From: Pseudomonas sp. AN-1 | Lineage (GTDB): Bacteria; Pseudomonadota; Gammaproteobacteria; Pseudomonadales; Pseudomonadaceae | NCBI RefSeq assembly: GCF_034057115.1 | Contig: NZ_CP139195.1 | Coordinates: 992,001-1,056,000 of the forward strand | Direction of reading: 5' to 3' | Length of the DNA stretch: 64,000 nucleotides | Part shown: positions 49,043 through 58,190 of the stretch, piece after piece | How positions within the stretch are numbered: position 1 is the first letter of the stretch | Layout: each line of letters starts with the position of its first letter | Position numbers and translations under genes: made by a program | Notes under the pieces: model-generated | The model's input: the letters and a program-made list of their open reading frames with translations, nothing else | Told to the model about the DNA's origin: nothing | The model's database searches: none

Positions 49043-50626
49043 ATGCCTTCCCTCCGATCCCTGCTGCGTCTCGATCTGCGCCGCCTGATCCTGCTGCTCA
49101 CCCTTGCCACGGCACTGCTCACCCTCGCCAATACCTTCTATGCCAGCTACCTGGTGCAGCAGGACCTGCTGATCCAGGAAAGCCTGGAGTCCAACCGCGT
49201 CTATGCCGTCAAGCTGGCCGCAAGCACCGAGCACTTCCTCGCCGGCACCCGCCAGCAACTGGCCTACAGCGCCAGCCTGCTGCCCGGGCAGATGCAGGAC
49301 GAGGAGCGCCTGAACCGGGAGGTCGACCGCCTGCGCCTGCAGACGGCCAGCTTCAACTCGGTATTCGTGGTGGATGCAAGCGGCAAGGTACTGGCTTCCT
49401 CGCCGCAGACCCTGCAGCAGGTGGGCAAGACCGTGCAGAGCCACGGCGCCCTGCAGGCGCTGAGCGAGCGCCGGCCGCTGATCAGCGCCCCCTACATTTC
49501 CGCCCTGGGCAACCTGGTGGTGTTCATTTCCCAGCCGATCCACGACCGCCAGGGCAACTACCTCGGCTACGTCGGCGGCAGCATCTACCTGCAGCAGCAC
49601 AACATCCTCAACACCCTGCTCGGCGAGCACCACTACAAGGACGGCTCCTACCTGTACGTGATCGACCGCGGCCGCCGCCTGCTCTACCACCCGGAAGCCG
49701 CGCGGATCGGCGAGGTGGTGCACGGCAACCCGGTGATCGAGGACGTGATCCGCGGGCAGGACGGCAGCCGCCAACTGATCAACTCGCGCGGCGTGGACAT
49801 GCTGGCCGGCTACGCGCCCGTGCCCAGCACCGGCTGGGGCATAGTCGCCCAGCGCCCCACCGCCAGCGTCATGGCCAAGCTGCGGAGCCTGATGCTGGGG
49901 GTGCTGAGCAATGCCGTGCCCTTCTCGCTGCTCAGCCTGCTGGCCATCTGGGGGCTGGCACGGATGGTCTCCCAGCCCCTGCGCCAGCTGGCCAACACCG
50001 CCCAGCATCTGGACTCGCCGACCGCCAGCGAGCAGATCCACCGGGTACGCTCCTGGTACTTCGAGGCGGCCCAGCTCAAGCGCGCCCTGCTCGCCGGCCT
50101 GGCCCTGCTGCAGCAGAAGATCGGCCAGCTCAACCTCGACACCCTCACCGACCCGCTCAGCGGCCTGCTCAACCGCCGCGGCCTGCAGGTTGCCCTGGAA
50201 CAGTGGGTGCGCGGCGGACAGCCCTTCGCCGTGCTGGCCCTCGACATCGATCACTTCAAGCTGATCAACGACAACCACGGCCATGAAGCCGGCGACCGGG
50301 CGATCCGCCATTTCGCCCAGCTGATGCGCGACTGCTCGCGCCGCGACGACGTCCTCTGCCGCTCGGGCGGCGAGGAGTTCGTCATGCTGCTGCCGGGCAC
50401 CAGCCTGGACTCCGCCTGCCAGGTCGCCGAACGCCTGCGCCAGCGGACCGAATCCGCCACGGCGCCGGACGGCATCCGCTTCACCCTCTCCGTCGGCGTC
50501 GCCCATTGGCCGGACAGCGCACACGAGGTCGACGGCGTGCTGCAGCTGGCCGACCAGGCCCTGTACCGGGCCAAGCGCGAGGGACGCAACCGGGTGAACA
50601 GCGCCTCGGCAAGCTGCCAGCCGTGA
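49043..50626 (+). CDS. Membrane diguanylate cyclase, second of a tandem pair
   Basis: 527 residues with the same architecture and many shared stretches (LRRLILLLxxxTALLTLANTFYASY; MLAGYAPVPSTGWGIVAQRPT) as the preceding gene. GGEEF is at 442-446 with I-site RRDD just before it, so it should be active and product-inhibited. The sensor differs most in the middle of the dCACHE region, which suggests a changed ligand. It arose by tandem duplication. A separate promoter is possible in the 83-bp gap, which contains GTGATAAGGT. Confidence 0.94.
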   Translation: MPSLRSLLRLDLRRLILLLTLATALLTLANTFYASYLVQQDLLIQESLESNRVYAVKLAASTEHFLAGTRQQLAYSASLLPGQMQDEERLNREVDRLRLQTASFNSVFVVDASGKVLASSPQTLQQVGKTVQSHGALQALSERRPLISAPYISALGNLVVFISQPIHDRQGNYLGYVGGSIYLQQHNILNTLLGEHHYKDGSYLYVIDRGRRLLYHPEAARIGEVVHGNPVIEDVIRGQDGSRQLINSRGVDMLAGYAPVPSTGWGIVAQRPTASVMAKLRSLMLGVLSNAVPFSLLSLLAIWGLARMVSQPLRQLANTAQHLDSPTASEQIHRVRSWYFEAAQLKRALLAGLALLQQKIGQLNLDTLTDPLSGLLNRRGLQVALEQWVRGGQPFAVLALDIDHFKLINDNHGHEAGDRAIRHFAQLMRDCSRRDDVLCRSGGEEFVMLLPGTSLDSACQVAERLRQRTESATAPDGIRFTLSVGVAHWPDSAHEVDGVLQLADQALYRAKREGRNRVNSASASCQP

Positions 50627-50823
50627 GGCGATCGCGCGCAAGCCACGGTTCGGACCCGGCCTTATCTATTAAGGTTATGTACATATAGTTATTCTTCACT
50701 TTGTTGCATAAGCACGAGCTGCTATCGTGCCGCCACTCCATCGGAGTGCGCAGCCGTGTGCGCAGCAGAAACGCCTTGTCCAGCCCGCACGGCGCCGCCG
50801 ACAGCCTGAGAGCAGAGAATTAC
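50627..50823. promoter_or_regulatory. AT-rich upstream region of cysI
   Basis: 197 bp; 50660-50710 is strikingly AT-rich for this window and includes the small dyad CCTTA-tctat-TAAGG (50660-50674) and TTATTCTTCACTTTG. Assimilatory sulfite reductase genes are normally activated by CysB/Cbl at AT-rich sites, so a CysB-type site is likely here. No specific operator half-sites were assigned. Confidence 0.5.
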
Positions 50824-52482
50824 ATGTACGTATACGACGAATACGATCAGAGGATCATCGAGGAGCGCGTCGCGCAGTTCCGCGGCCAGACCGAACGCTA
50901 CCTGGCCGGCGAACTGGGCGAGGAGGAATTCCGCCCGCTGCGCCTGCAGAACGGCCTGTATGTGCAGCGCCACGCGCCCATGCTGCGCGTCTGCGTGCCC
51001 TACGGCCTGCTCTCCGCGCCGCAGCTGCGCATGCTGGCCAAGCTGGCCCGCGACTACGACAAGGGCTACGCGCACATCAGCACCCGCCAGAACGTGCAGT
51101 ACAACTGGCCGAAGCTGGAAGACGTGCCGGACATGCTCGCCGAACTGGCCAGCGTGCAGATGCACGCCATCCAGACCAGCGGCAACTGCATCCGCAACGT
51201 CACCACCGACCAGTTCGCCGGCGTCGCCGCCGACGAGGTGATCGACCCGCGTCCGTGGTGCGAGATCATCCGCCAGTGGGCCACCTTCCACCCGGAATTC
51301 GCCCACCTGCCGCGCAAGTTCAAGATCGCGGTGAACGGCTCGGCCGCCGACCGTGCCGCCATCGAGGTGCACGACATCGGCCTGGAGCCGGTGCACAACG
51401 AGGCCGGCGAACTGGGCTTCCGCGTGCTGGTCGGCGGCGGCCTCGGCCGCACCCCGATCGTCGGCAGCTTCATCAACGAGTTCCTGCCCTGGCAGCACCT
51501 GCTGACCTACCTGGAAGCCATCCTGCGCGTGTACAACCGTTACGGTCGCCGTGACAACAAGTACAAGGCGCGCATCAAGATCCTGGTCAAGGCACTGACC
51601 CCGGAAGTGTTCGCCGAGCGCGTCGCCGCCGAGTGGGCGCACCTCAAGGACGGCCCGGCCACCCTCACCCGGGAAGAGCTGGACCGCGTCGCAGCGCACT
51701 TCGTCGACCCGGCCTACCAGGCCCAGGCAGACCAGAGCGCCGCCCTCGCCGCCCTGGACGCCGAGCACCCGGGCTTCGCCCGCTGGCGTTCGCGCAACGT
51801 GGTCGCCCACAAGAAGCCGGGCTACGCCGCCGTCACCCTGTCGCTCAAGCCGACCGGCATCGCCCCCGGCGACGTCACCGACAAGCAGCTCGACGCCATC
51901 GCCGACCTGGCCGAGCGCTACAGCTTCGGCGAGGCGCGCACCAGCCACGAGCAGAACATCATCCTCGCCGACGTCGAGCAGTCCAAGCTGTTCGCCCTGT
52001 GGAACGAGCTGCGCGAGCTGGGTCTGGCCACCCCGAACATCGGCCTCTTGACCGACATCATCTGCTGCCCCGGCGGCGACTTCTGCTCGCTGGCCAACGC
52101 CAAGTCGATCCCGATCGCCGAGGCCATCCAGCGCCGCTTCGACGACCTCGACTACCTGTTCGACCTCGGCGAGATCGACCTGAACATCTCCGGCTGCATG
52201 AACGCCTGCGGTCACCACCACATCGGCAACATCGGCATCCTCGGCGTCGACAAGAAGGGCGAGGAGTTCTACCAGGTGTCGATGGGTGGCGAAGCCGGGC
52301 GCAACGCCAGCCTCGGCCAGATCCTCGGCCCGTCCTTCGCCCAGGACGACATGGCCGACGTGATCGAGAAGATCATCAATGTCTACGTCGAGCAACGCCA
52401 TGAAGACGAGCGCTTCATCGAGACCTTCCGCCGTATCGGCATCGATCCCTTCAAGGAACGCGTCTATGCAAAGAATCATTAA
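50824..52482 (+). CDS. cysI: Sulfite reductase hemoprotein (siroheme, 4Fe-4S)
   Basis: 552 residues from the ATG of MYVYDEYDQR. Two ferredoxin-like/siroheme repeats are present. Cluster ligands fit Cys415-x5-Cys421 (CCPGGDFC) and Cys458-x3-Cys462 (CMNACGHH). HISTRQNVQYNW in the N-terminal half contributes substrate-binding basic residues. It reduces sulfite to sulfide for cysteine synthesis. The single-protein, ferredoxin-type form in pseudomonads is usually followed by a DUF934 gene, as here, with a 17-bp overlap. Confidence 0.94.
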   Translation: MYVYDEYDQRIIEERVAQFRGQTERYLAGELGEEEFRPLRLQNGLYVQRHAPMLRVCVPYGLLSAPQLRMLAKLARDYDKGYAHISTRQNVQYNWPKLEDVPDMLAELASVQMHAIQTSGNCIRNVTTDQFAGVAADEVIDPRPWCEIIRQWATFHPEFAHLPRKFKIAVNGSAADRAAIEVHDIGLEPVHNEAGELGFRVLVGGGLGRTPIVGSFINEFLPWQHLLTYLEAILRVYNRYGRRDNKYKARIKILVKALTPEVFAERVAAEWAHLKDGPATLTREELDRVAAHFVDPAYQAQADQSAALAALDAEHPGFARWRSRNVVAHKKPGYAAVTLSLKPTGIAPGDVTDKQLDAIADLAERYSFGEARTSHEQNIILADVEQSKLFALWNELRELGLATPNIGLLTDIICCPGGDFCSLANAKSIPIAEAIQRRFDDLDYLFDLGEIDLNISGCMNACGHHHIGNIGILGVDKKGEEFYQVSMGGEAGRNASLGQILGPSFAQDDMADVIEKIINVYVEQRHEDERFIETFRRIGIDPFKERVYAKNH

Positions 52483-52960
52483 GAACGGCGAGGTCATCGA
52501 CGAGCGCTGGCACCTGCTGCCGGTCGACGCCACCCTCGACGGCATCTCCAACAGCGACGACCTGATCGTGCCGCTGGGCCTGTGGCTGGAATCCAGCCAC
52601 GCCCTCAAGGTGCGCGACGGCGGCCTGGGCGTGTGGCTGCAGAGCCACGAACAGATCGAGGACATCGTCGACGACCTGAAGCACTTCCAGGTCATCGCCC
52701 TCGACTTCCCGGCGTTCACCGACGGCCGCCACTTCTCCAGCGCCCGCCTGCTGCGCGAGCGCTACGGCTACAAGGGCGAGATCCGCGCCATCGGCGACGT
52801 GCTGCGCGACCAGCTGTTCTTCATGCACCGCTGCGGCTTCGACGCCTTCGCCGTGCGCCCGGACCGCGACCCGTACGACGCGCTCAAGGGCCTGTCGGAC
52901 TTCTCGGTGACCTACCAGACCGGGGTCGACCAGCCGCTGCCGCTGTTCCGCCGCCGCTGA
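52466..52960 (+). CDS. DUF934 family protein (sulfite reductase partner)
   Basis: 164 residues; the start lies 17 bp inside cysI, which indicates translational coupling. Conserved parts include LDFPAFTDGRHFSSARLLRERYGYKGEIRAIGDVLRDQLFFM and a C-terminal PLFRRR. DUF934 genes consistently follow cysI in pseudomonads and are thought to assist sulfite reduction, but the biochemical role is not firmly established. A strong terminator follows. Confidence 0.92.
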   Translation: MQRIIKNGEVIDERWHLLPVDATLDGISNSDDLIVPLGLWLESSHALKVRDGGLGVWLQSHEQIEDIVDDLKHFQVIALDFPAFTDGRHFSSARLLRERYGYKGEIRAIGDVLRDQLFFMHRCGFDAFAVRPDRDPYDALKGLSDFSVTYQTGVDQPLPLFRRR

Positions 52961-52976
52961 GTTTCAGCCCGCTGAA

Positions 52977-53011
52977 AACAGGGAGCCCCGCATATGCGGG
53001 GCTTCCTGTTT
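52977..53011. terminator. Bidirectional terminator after cysI-DUF934
   Basis: The core GCCCCGCATATGCGGGGC (52985-53002) is self-complementary, and flanking AACAGG / CCTGTT extends the stem with one bulge. It lies between convergent genes. Confidence 0.8.
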
Positions 53012-53033
53012 GTGGCGCGGTAATCCTCGGAAT

Positions 53034-54029
53034 TCAGTCGATGCGCACCAGCGTGCGCCCCACCATGCGCCCGGCGAGGATCCGGTAGACCGCGTCGGGC
53101 AGTTCCTCCAGGCCGATCTCGTGGCAGACCAGCTCGAGATTGTCGAGTCTCCAGGGGCCGGCCAGCTTTTCCCACATGGCCGCCTTGGTGGCCAGCGGCA
53201 GCTCCACCGAGTCGACGCCGAGCAGGTTGACCCCGCGCAGGATGAACGGCAGCACCGAGGCGCGGCTCATCGCCGCACTGGCGGTCAGCCCGCAGCAGGT
53301 CACGCTGGCGCCGTACTGCAGCGACTTGACCACGTTGAACAGGATGTCGCCGCCCACGGTGTCCACCGCGCCGGCCCAGCGCATCTTCAGCAGCGGCTTG
53401 TCGGTGCCGTCGCGCAGCAGGGTGCGGTCGATGATCTGCTGGGCGCCCAGGCGGTGCAGGAACTCGGCCTGCTCCAGCTTGCCGGTGGACGCCGCCACGG
53501 TATAGCCCAGCCGGGTCAGCAGCAGCACCGCGACGCTGCCCACTCCGCCGCAGGCGCCGGTGACCAGCACCGGGCCGGCCGCGGCATCCAGGCCCATGCG
53601 CTGCAGCTTGTCGATGCACAGTCCGGCGGTCAGCCCGGCGGTACCGAGCAGCATGGCCTCGCGCAGGGACAGCCCTTCGGGACGGCGCAGCACCCAGGCG
53701 GCCGGCACGCGCACGTACTGGGCGAGCCCCCCGGCGTGGTTGGCGCCCAGGTCGTAACCGGTGACCAACACCTCTTCGCCCGGCTGGAATTCGCCGGTGG
53801 AGCATTCGACCACCTCGCCGGCGGCGTCGATGCCGGGGGTGTGCGGATACTCGCGGGTCACCGCGCGGTTGCCGCTGGCCGACAGCGCGTCCTTGTAGTT
53901 GAGCGAGGACCAGCGCACGCGGATCAGCACCTCGCCCGGCGGCAGGTCCTCGATGCGCCGCTCGACCACTGCCTGGTCGAACACCCCCGGGCTGCTTTCG
54001 GTCACCCAAAGGGCCTTGAAACTCGTCAT
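53034..54029 (-). CDS. acuI: MDR-family oxidoreductase, acrylyl-CoA reductase type (YhdH/AcuI)
   Basis: 331 residues. Zinc-independent medium-chain reductase: WSSLNYKDALSASG, HTPGIDAAGEV, and NADPH-binding VTGACGGVGSVAVLLL. The YhdH/AcuI subfamily reduces acryloyl-CoA to propionyl-CoA and detoxifies acrylate. There is no DMSP-lyase or acrylate CoA-ligase nearby, so the role here may be general detoxification. It lies 42 bp downstream of sohB on the same strand. Confidence 0.88.
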   Translation of the reverse strand: MTSFKALWVTESSPGVFDQAVVERRIEDLPPGEVLIRVRWSSLNYKDALSASGNRAVTREYPHTPGIDAAGEVVECSTGEFQPGEEVLVTGYDLGANHAGGLAQYVRVPAAWVLRRPEGLSLREAMLLGTAGLTAGLCIDKLQRMGLDAAAGPVLVTGACGGVGSVAVLLLTRLGYTVAASTGKLEQAEFLHRLGAQQIIDRTLLRDGTDKPLLKMRWAGAVDTVGGDILFNVVKSLQYGASVTCCGLTASAAMSRASVLPFILRGVNLLGVDSVELPLATKAAMWEKLAGPWRLDNLELVCHEIGLEELPDAVYRILAGRMVGRTLVRID

Positions 54030-54071
54030 CCTGTCCTCCTCATGTCGCCGGTCGATGCACCGGCGACCGGC

Positions 54072-55094
54072 TCACTGCCAGAAACGGGGTTGCGACAACC
54101 GGCTCCACCAGCGCAGCAGCACGCTGTCGAGCACGGCACCGGTGGCCAGGCCGACACGTTCCTGCAGGCTCTTCTTCTCGTGGTAGCGCAGCTGGTACAG
54201 GTCGGCGTGCCGGGCACGCTCGGCCAGGTATTCGTCGCTGGTCATCAGTTCGTCGACCAGCTGCTTGCCCAGCGCCGCCTGGCCGAGCCAGACCTCGCCG
54301 GTGGCGACCTCGTCGATGGCCAGTTGCGGGCGATAGCGGGCGACGAAGTTCTTGAACAGCTCGTGGGTGATGTCCAGGTCTTCCTGGAACTTCTCCCGGC
54401 CCTTGTCGGTGTTCTCGCCGAACACGGTCAGGGTGCGCTTGTACTCGCCGGCGGTGAGCACCTCGAAATCGATGGCGTGCTTCTTCAGCAGGCGGTGGAA
54501 GTTGGGCAACTGGGCGACCACACCGATCGAGCCGAGGATGGCGAAGGGCGCGGCGAGGATCTTCTCCCCGATGCAGGCCATCATGTAGCCGCCGCTGGCG
54601 GCCACCTTGTCCACGCACACGGTCAGCGGCACGCCGGCCTGACGGATGCGCGCCAGCTGCGAGGAGGCAAGGCCGTAGCTGTGCACCATGCCGCCGCCGC
54701 TCTCCAGGCGCACCACCACCTCGTCCTGCGGGGTGGCCAGGCTGAGCAGCGCGGTGACCTCGTGACGCAGGTGCTCGCCGGCCGAGGCCTTGATGTCACC
54801 ATCGAAGTCCAGCACGTAGACCCGAGGCCGGTGGCTGGCGGCCTTCTTCTCGGCCTTCTCCGCCTTGGTCTCGGCCTTGCGCAGCGCCTTGAGCTGCTCC
54901 TTGTCCAGCACGCTATCCTGCAGGCGCTCGCGCAGGGCCCTGTAGAAGTCGTTGAGCTTGTGCACGTCCAGATGTCCACCGGAGCGGCGGTCGCGGCTGC
55001 GCAGCACGGCGATGGTGACCAGGACGACGAGGATGGCCACCAGCACGGTCACTGTCCTGGCCAGGAAACCGGCATACTCGACAAGAAACTCCAC
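54072..55094 (-). CDS. sohB: Inner-membrane peptidase SohB
   Basis: 340 residues from a GTG with AAGGAG in place; no ATG in this frame fits the family start. One N-terminal membrane helix, a charged Lys/Ala coiled stretch (about 70-88), then the S49 protease domain with Ser168 (VAASGGYM) and Lys219 (GEYKRTL) as the Ser/Lys dyad. SohB is the signal-peptide-peptidase-like enzyme that can suppress DegP loss in E. coli. It is probably co-transcribed with the downstream oxidoreductase gene. Confidence 0.94.
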   Translation of the reverse strand: MEFLVEYAGFLARTVTVLVAILVVLVTIAVLRSRDRRSGGHLDVHKLNDFYRALRERLQDSVLDKEQLKALRKAETKAEKAEKKAASHRPRVYVLDFDGDIKASAGEHLRHEVTALLSLATPQDEVVVRLESGGGMVHSYGLASSQLARIRQAGVPLTVCVDKVAASGGYMMACIGEKILAAPFAILGSIGVVAQLPNFHRLLKKHAIDFEVLTAGEYKRTLTVFGENTDKGREKFQEDLDITHELFKNFVARYRPQLAIDEVATGEVWLGQAALGKQLVDELMTSDEYLAERARHADLYQLRYHEKKSLQERVGLATGAVLDSVLLRWWSRLSQPRFWQ

Positions 55095-55297
55095 GGGCTC
55101 TCCTTGATGGCTTGTGGCGGTCTGCAAAGCATACCGGCGCCGACCGGCGGCGGCCACCGCCAGCGTGACGGCACGACCGCGGCGACGTTTCAAACGTGCG
55201 TATGGTCGCGTTGACAGCCCGCCGGCAGCCCCCTACCCTCGCCAGCAAACGCTTCCTGCCGCCGGCACGACTCCCCGCCAAACACAAGGACCCCTTC

Positions 55298-55612
55298 ATG
55301 AGCAGCGTCGCCAAAGTCATCGAAACCATGCAGGCCCGCTTCAATGCCAACGCCGCCGCCGGCCTCGACCTGGTGTTCCAGTTCAACATCGAGGATGCGG
55401 AGAACTACTACCTGAGCATCAAGGACGGCACCTGCAGCCTCACCGAAGGCAACGCCGAGTCGCCCAACGTCGCCCTGATCATGGACAGCGCCACCCTCAA
55501 GGGCGTGCTCAAGGGCGAGATCAGCGGCATGGAGGCGTTCATGACCGGCAAGCTGCGCACCGAGGGCGACATGATGCTGGCCCTCAAGCTGGGCGACCTG
55601 TTCCCGTCCTGA
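55298..55612 (+). CDS. SCP2 sterol-carrier-fold protein
   Basis: 104 residues from the ATG after AAGGA. One SCP2 domain: LDLVFQFNIEDAENYYLSIKDG, a central strand block, and GKLRTEGDMMLALKLGDLF forming the lipid tunnel. Small stand-alone SCP2 proteins bind fatty acids or CoA esters; the bacterial role is not defined. It is divergent from sohB with about 200 bp between starts, and a perfect terminator follows. Confidence 0.9.
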   Translation: MSSVAKVIETMQARFNANAAAGLDLVFQFNIEDAENYYLSIKDGTCSLTEGNAESPNVALIMDSATLKGVLKGEISGMEAFMTGKLRTEGDMMLALKLGDLFPS

Positions 55613-55630
55613 TCGGGCAGGCAGACAGAA

Positions 55631-55656
55631 AAAAGCCGGAGCATGCTCCGGCTTTT
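55631..55656. terminator. Perfect bidirectional terminator
   Basis: AAAAGCCGGAGCA / TGCTCCGGCTTTT is a 26-nt perfect palindrome with A- and T-tracts on both sides, placed between convergent SCP2 and antiporter genes. Confidence 0.88.
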
Positions 55657-55673
55657 GCGTTTCTGGCACCGCG

Positions 55674-56993
55674 TTACAGCACCATCGCCGCCACCCAGCC
55701 GAAAGCCAGCAGCGGCAGGTTGTAGTGCAGGAAGGTCGGCACCACGCTGTCCCAAATGTGGTTGTGCTGGCCATCGACGTTGAGGCCGGCGGTCGGGCCG
55801 AGGGTCGAGTCGGAGGCCGGCGAGCCGGCATCGCCCAGGGCGCCGGCGGTGCCCACCAGACTGACGATGGCCAGCGGGCTGAAGCCCAGCTCGACGCCCA
55901 GCGGCACGAAGATCGCCGCGATGATCGGCACGGTGGAGAACGACGAGCCGATGCCCATGGTTACCAGCAGGCCGACCAGCAGCATCAGCAGCGCACCGAG
56001 CGCCTTGCTGTTGCCGATCGCCCCGGCGGAGGCGTCGACCAGCGACTTGACGTGGCCGGTCTCGCGCATCACCTCGGCGAAGCCGGCGGCGGCGATCATG
56101 ATGAAGCCGATCATCGCCATCATCTTCATGCCCTCGGTGAACAGGCCGTCGGCCTCCTTCCAACGCACCACGCCGGAGGCGGAGAACACCACGAAGCCGG
56201 CCAGCGCGCCGATGATCATCGAGTCCAGCCACAGCTGGATGGCGAAGGCCACCGCCACCGCCACCCCGGCCACGCCGAGGGTCAGCGGACTGTAGCGGCG
56301 CTCGACCTGCTCGGCCTGCTCGATCAGCGCCAGGTCGTACTGGCGCGGCTTGCGGTAGCTGACGAACACCGCCACCAGCAGACCGAAGACCATGCCCAGC
56401 GCCGGGATCGCCATCGCCTCGGTGACACTCACGCCGGCCACCTCGACGCCGCTCCTGGCCACGTTGGCCAGCAGGATGTCGTTGAGGAAGATGCTGCCGA
56501 AGCCCACCGGCAGGAACATGTACGGTGTGATCAGGCCGAAGGTCAGCACGCAGGCGATCAGCCGGCGATCCAGCTGCAGGCGGCTCAGCACGTAGAGCAG
56601 CGGCGGCACCAGCAGCGGGATGAAGGCGATGTGGATCGGCAGGATGTTCTGCGAGGACACCGCCACCACCAGCAGCAGGCCGAGCACCAGCCACTTCACC
56701 GTGCCGCCGCCGTTGGCCTCCTGACGCCCGACCAGATGCAGCGCCCTGTCGGCCAGCGCGTGGGCCATGCCGGAACGGGCGATGGCCACCGCGAAGGCGC
56801 CGAGCAGTGCGTAGGACAGCGCCACGGTGGCGCCGCCACCGAGGCCCTTGTTGAAGGCCGCCAGGGTGCCCTCGATGCCCAGGCCGCCGACCAGGCCACC
56901 CGCCAGGGCGCCGAGGATCAGGGCGACCACCACATGCACCCGGCACAGGCTGAGCACCAGCATCAGGCCGACGGCGATGAGTACCGCATTCAT
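55674..56993 (-). CDS. Na+/H+ antiporter family protein (NhaC/YuiF-like)
   Basis: 439 residues with about 11-12 helices. Features are [46 protein letters not shown] and [23 protein letters not shown], typical of the Na+/H+ antiporter and related carboxylate-carrier group. I chose the ATG of MNAVLIAV; upstream in-frame codons lie in the divergent promoter region. Na+ as substrate is the family default, and organic-acid exchange is an alternative. Confidence 0.85.
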   Translation of the reverse strand: MNAVLIAVGLMLVLSLCRVHVVVALILGALAGGLVGGLGIEGTLAAFNKGLGGGATVALSYALLGAFAVAIARSGMAHALADRALHLVGRQEANGGGTVKWLVLGLLLVVAVSSQNILPIHIAFIPLLVPPLLYVLSRLQLDRRLIACVLTFGLITPYMFLPVGFGSIFLNDILLANVARSGVEVAGVSVTEAMAIPALGMVFGLLVAVFVSYRKPRQYDLALIEQAEQVERRYSPLTLGVAGVAVAVAFAIQLWLDSMIIGALAGFVVFSASGVVRWKEADGLFTEGMKMMAMIGFIMIAAAGFAEVMRETGHVKSLVDASAGAIGNSKALGALLMLLVGLLVTMGIGSSFSTVPIIAAIFVPLGVELGFSPLAIVSLVGTAGALGDAGSPASDSTLGPTAGLNVDGQHNHIWDSVVPTFLHYNLPLLAFGWVAAMVL

Positions 56994-57199
56994 GTCTTCA
57001 CTCCAGATTTCGGGATCGCCCGCGGGCGAAAGGCGCGCACTCTGCCCAAACCCCGGCGACCTGTCAAAAGCGCACGCCCGACGGCCCGTTGCGGCGACGC
57101 GTTGCGCCAGCGCGGACGGCCGGCGGACAAGTGCCGATCGGCGTCCATGGTCCACACTGGAAAGCCGGATCATGGCCTCTCCCGCTTATGATTATTTAT

Positions 57200-57213
57200 T
57201 CTATACATAGAAC
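57200..57213. promoter_or_regulatory. Putative ArsR/BigR-type dyad before the sulfide operon
   Basis: TTCTAT-AC-ATAGAA is a perfect 6-2-6 inverted repeat in the AT-rich part of the 290-bp divergent gap, about 70 bp before the persulfide dioxygenase start. BigR/SqrR-type ArsR repressors that sense persulfides bind AT-rich dyads at such operons. The assignment is tentative. Confidence 0.4.
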
Positions 57214-57242
57214 CAAAAATCGCAGTAGGCTGTATTCATGAC

Positions 57243-57258
57243 ATACCCCCATGGGTAT
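57243..57258. promoter_or_regulatory. Putative CsoR/CstR-type dyad before the sulfide operon
   Basis: ATACCC-CCAT-GGGTAT is a perfect 6-4-6 inverted repeat 25 nt before the start codon. CsoR/CstR-family repressors recognise ATACC...GGTAT sequences with GC-rich centres, and CstR controls comparable persulfide genes in Gram-positives. No regulator gene lies in the window. Confidence 0.45.
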
Positions 57259-57283
57259 ACAAGGACTGACGGAGGATTGCCCC

Positions 57284-58150
57284 ATGAATGCCCGCATCGA
57301 AGCCTTCTTCGACCCCGCCACCTTCACCTACAGCTACGTGGTGAGCGATCCCGAGAGCCGCCAGTGCGCACTGATCGACCCCGTGCTGGACTACGACCCC
57401 GCCGCCGGGCGCACCTCGCACCACAGCGCCGACCGCCTGATCGCCTACGTGCGCGAGCATGGCCTCAGCGTGCAGTGGATCCTCGAAACCCACGTGCACG
57501 CCGACCACATGAGCGCCGGCCACTACCTCAAGGAACAGCTCGGCGGCCAGCTCGGCATCGGCGACCGCATCCCGGTGATCCAGCAGACCTTCGGCAAGCT
57601 GTTCAACGCCGAAGCGGAGTTCGCCACCGACGGCCGCCAGTTCGACCACCTGTTCGCCGACGGCGAAGAGTTCCAGGTCGGCAACGTCCAGGCCCGCGCC
57701 ATCCACACCCCCGGGCACACCCCGGCCTGCATGACCTACCTGATCGGCGACGCCGCCTTCGTCGGCGACACCCTGTTCATGCCCGACTACGGCACCGCGC
57801 GCTGCGACTTCCCCGGCGGCGACGCGCGCGCCCTGTACCACTCGATCCACGCCAAGCTGTTCGCCCTGCCGGACGCCACCCGCGTGTTCATGTGCCACGA
57901 CTACAAGGCGCCGGGCCGCGAGGAGTACCTGTACGAGACGACCATCGGCGCCGAACGTGCGCACAACGTGCATATCCACCAGGGCATCGGCGAGGAGCAG
58001 TTCGTCGCCATGCGCCAGGCCCGCGACGCCACCCTCGGCATGCCGACCCTGATCCTGCCCTCGGTGCAGATCAACATGCGCGCCGGCGAGCTGCCGCCCG
58101 CCGAGGCCAACGGCAGCCGCTACCTGAAGATCCCGCTCGACGTGCTGTGA
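57284..58150 (+). CDS. Persulfide dioxygenase-like metallo-beta-lactamase-fold protein
   Basis: 288 residues from the ATG preceded by GGAGG. MBL-fold metal motif THVHADH (His70, His72, Asp74, His75), a second His in HTPGHTPACM, and an Asp in VGDTLFMPDYG. This ETHE1/Blh-type group oxidises glutathione persulfide to sulfite with one iron. It is the first gene of an operon with a sulfide:quinone oxidoreductase fusion and a rhodanese, which strongly supports that function. Glyoxalase II is the main alternative, less likely by context. Confidence 0.92.
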   Translation: MNARIEAFFDPATFTYSYVVSDPESRQCALIDPVLDYDPAAGRTSHHSADRLIAYVREHGLSVQWILETHVHADHMSAGHYLKEQLGGQLGIGDRIPVIQQTFGKLFNAEAEFATDGRQFDHLFADGEEFQVGNVQARAIHTPGHTPACMTYLIGDAAFVGDTLFMPDYGTARCDFPGGDARALYHSIHAKLFALPDATRVFMCHDYKAPGREEYLYETTIGAERAHNVHIHQGIGEEQFVAMRQARDATLGMPTLILPSVQINMRAGELPPAEANGSRYLKIPLDVL

Positions 58151-58190
58151 CGCCGCCCCCGCACTCCAACGCAGACTGGAGAACGACAAG

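Noticed and set aside
45773-50626. A single 1617-codon frame from the MATE gene to the second diguanylate cyclase
   Set aside because: Only the part from 49043 is a real protein; the earlier part is out of frame with the MATE and first cyclase genes.
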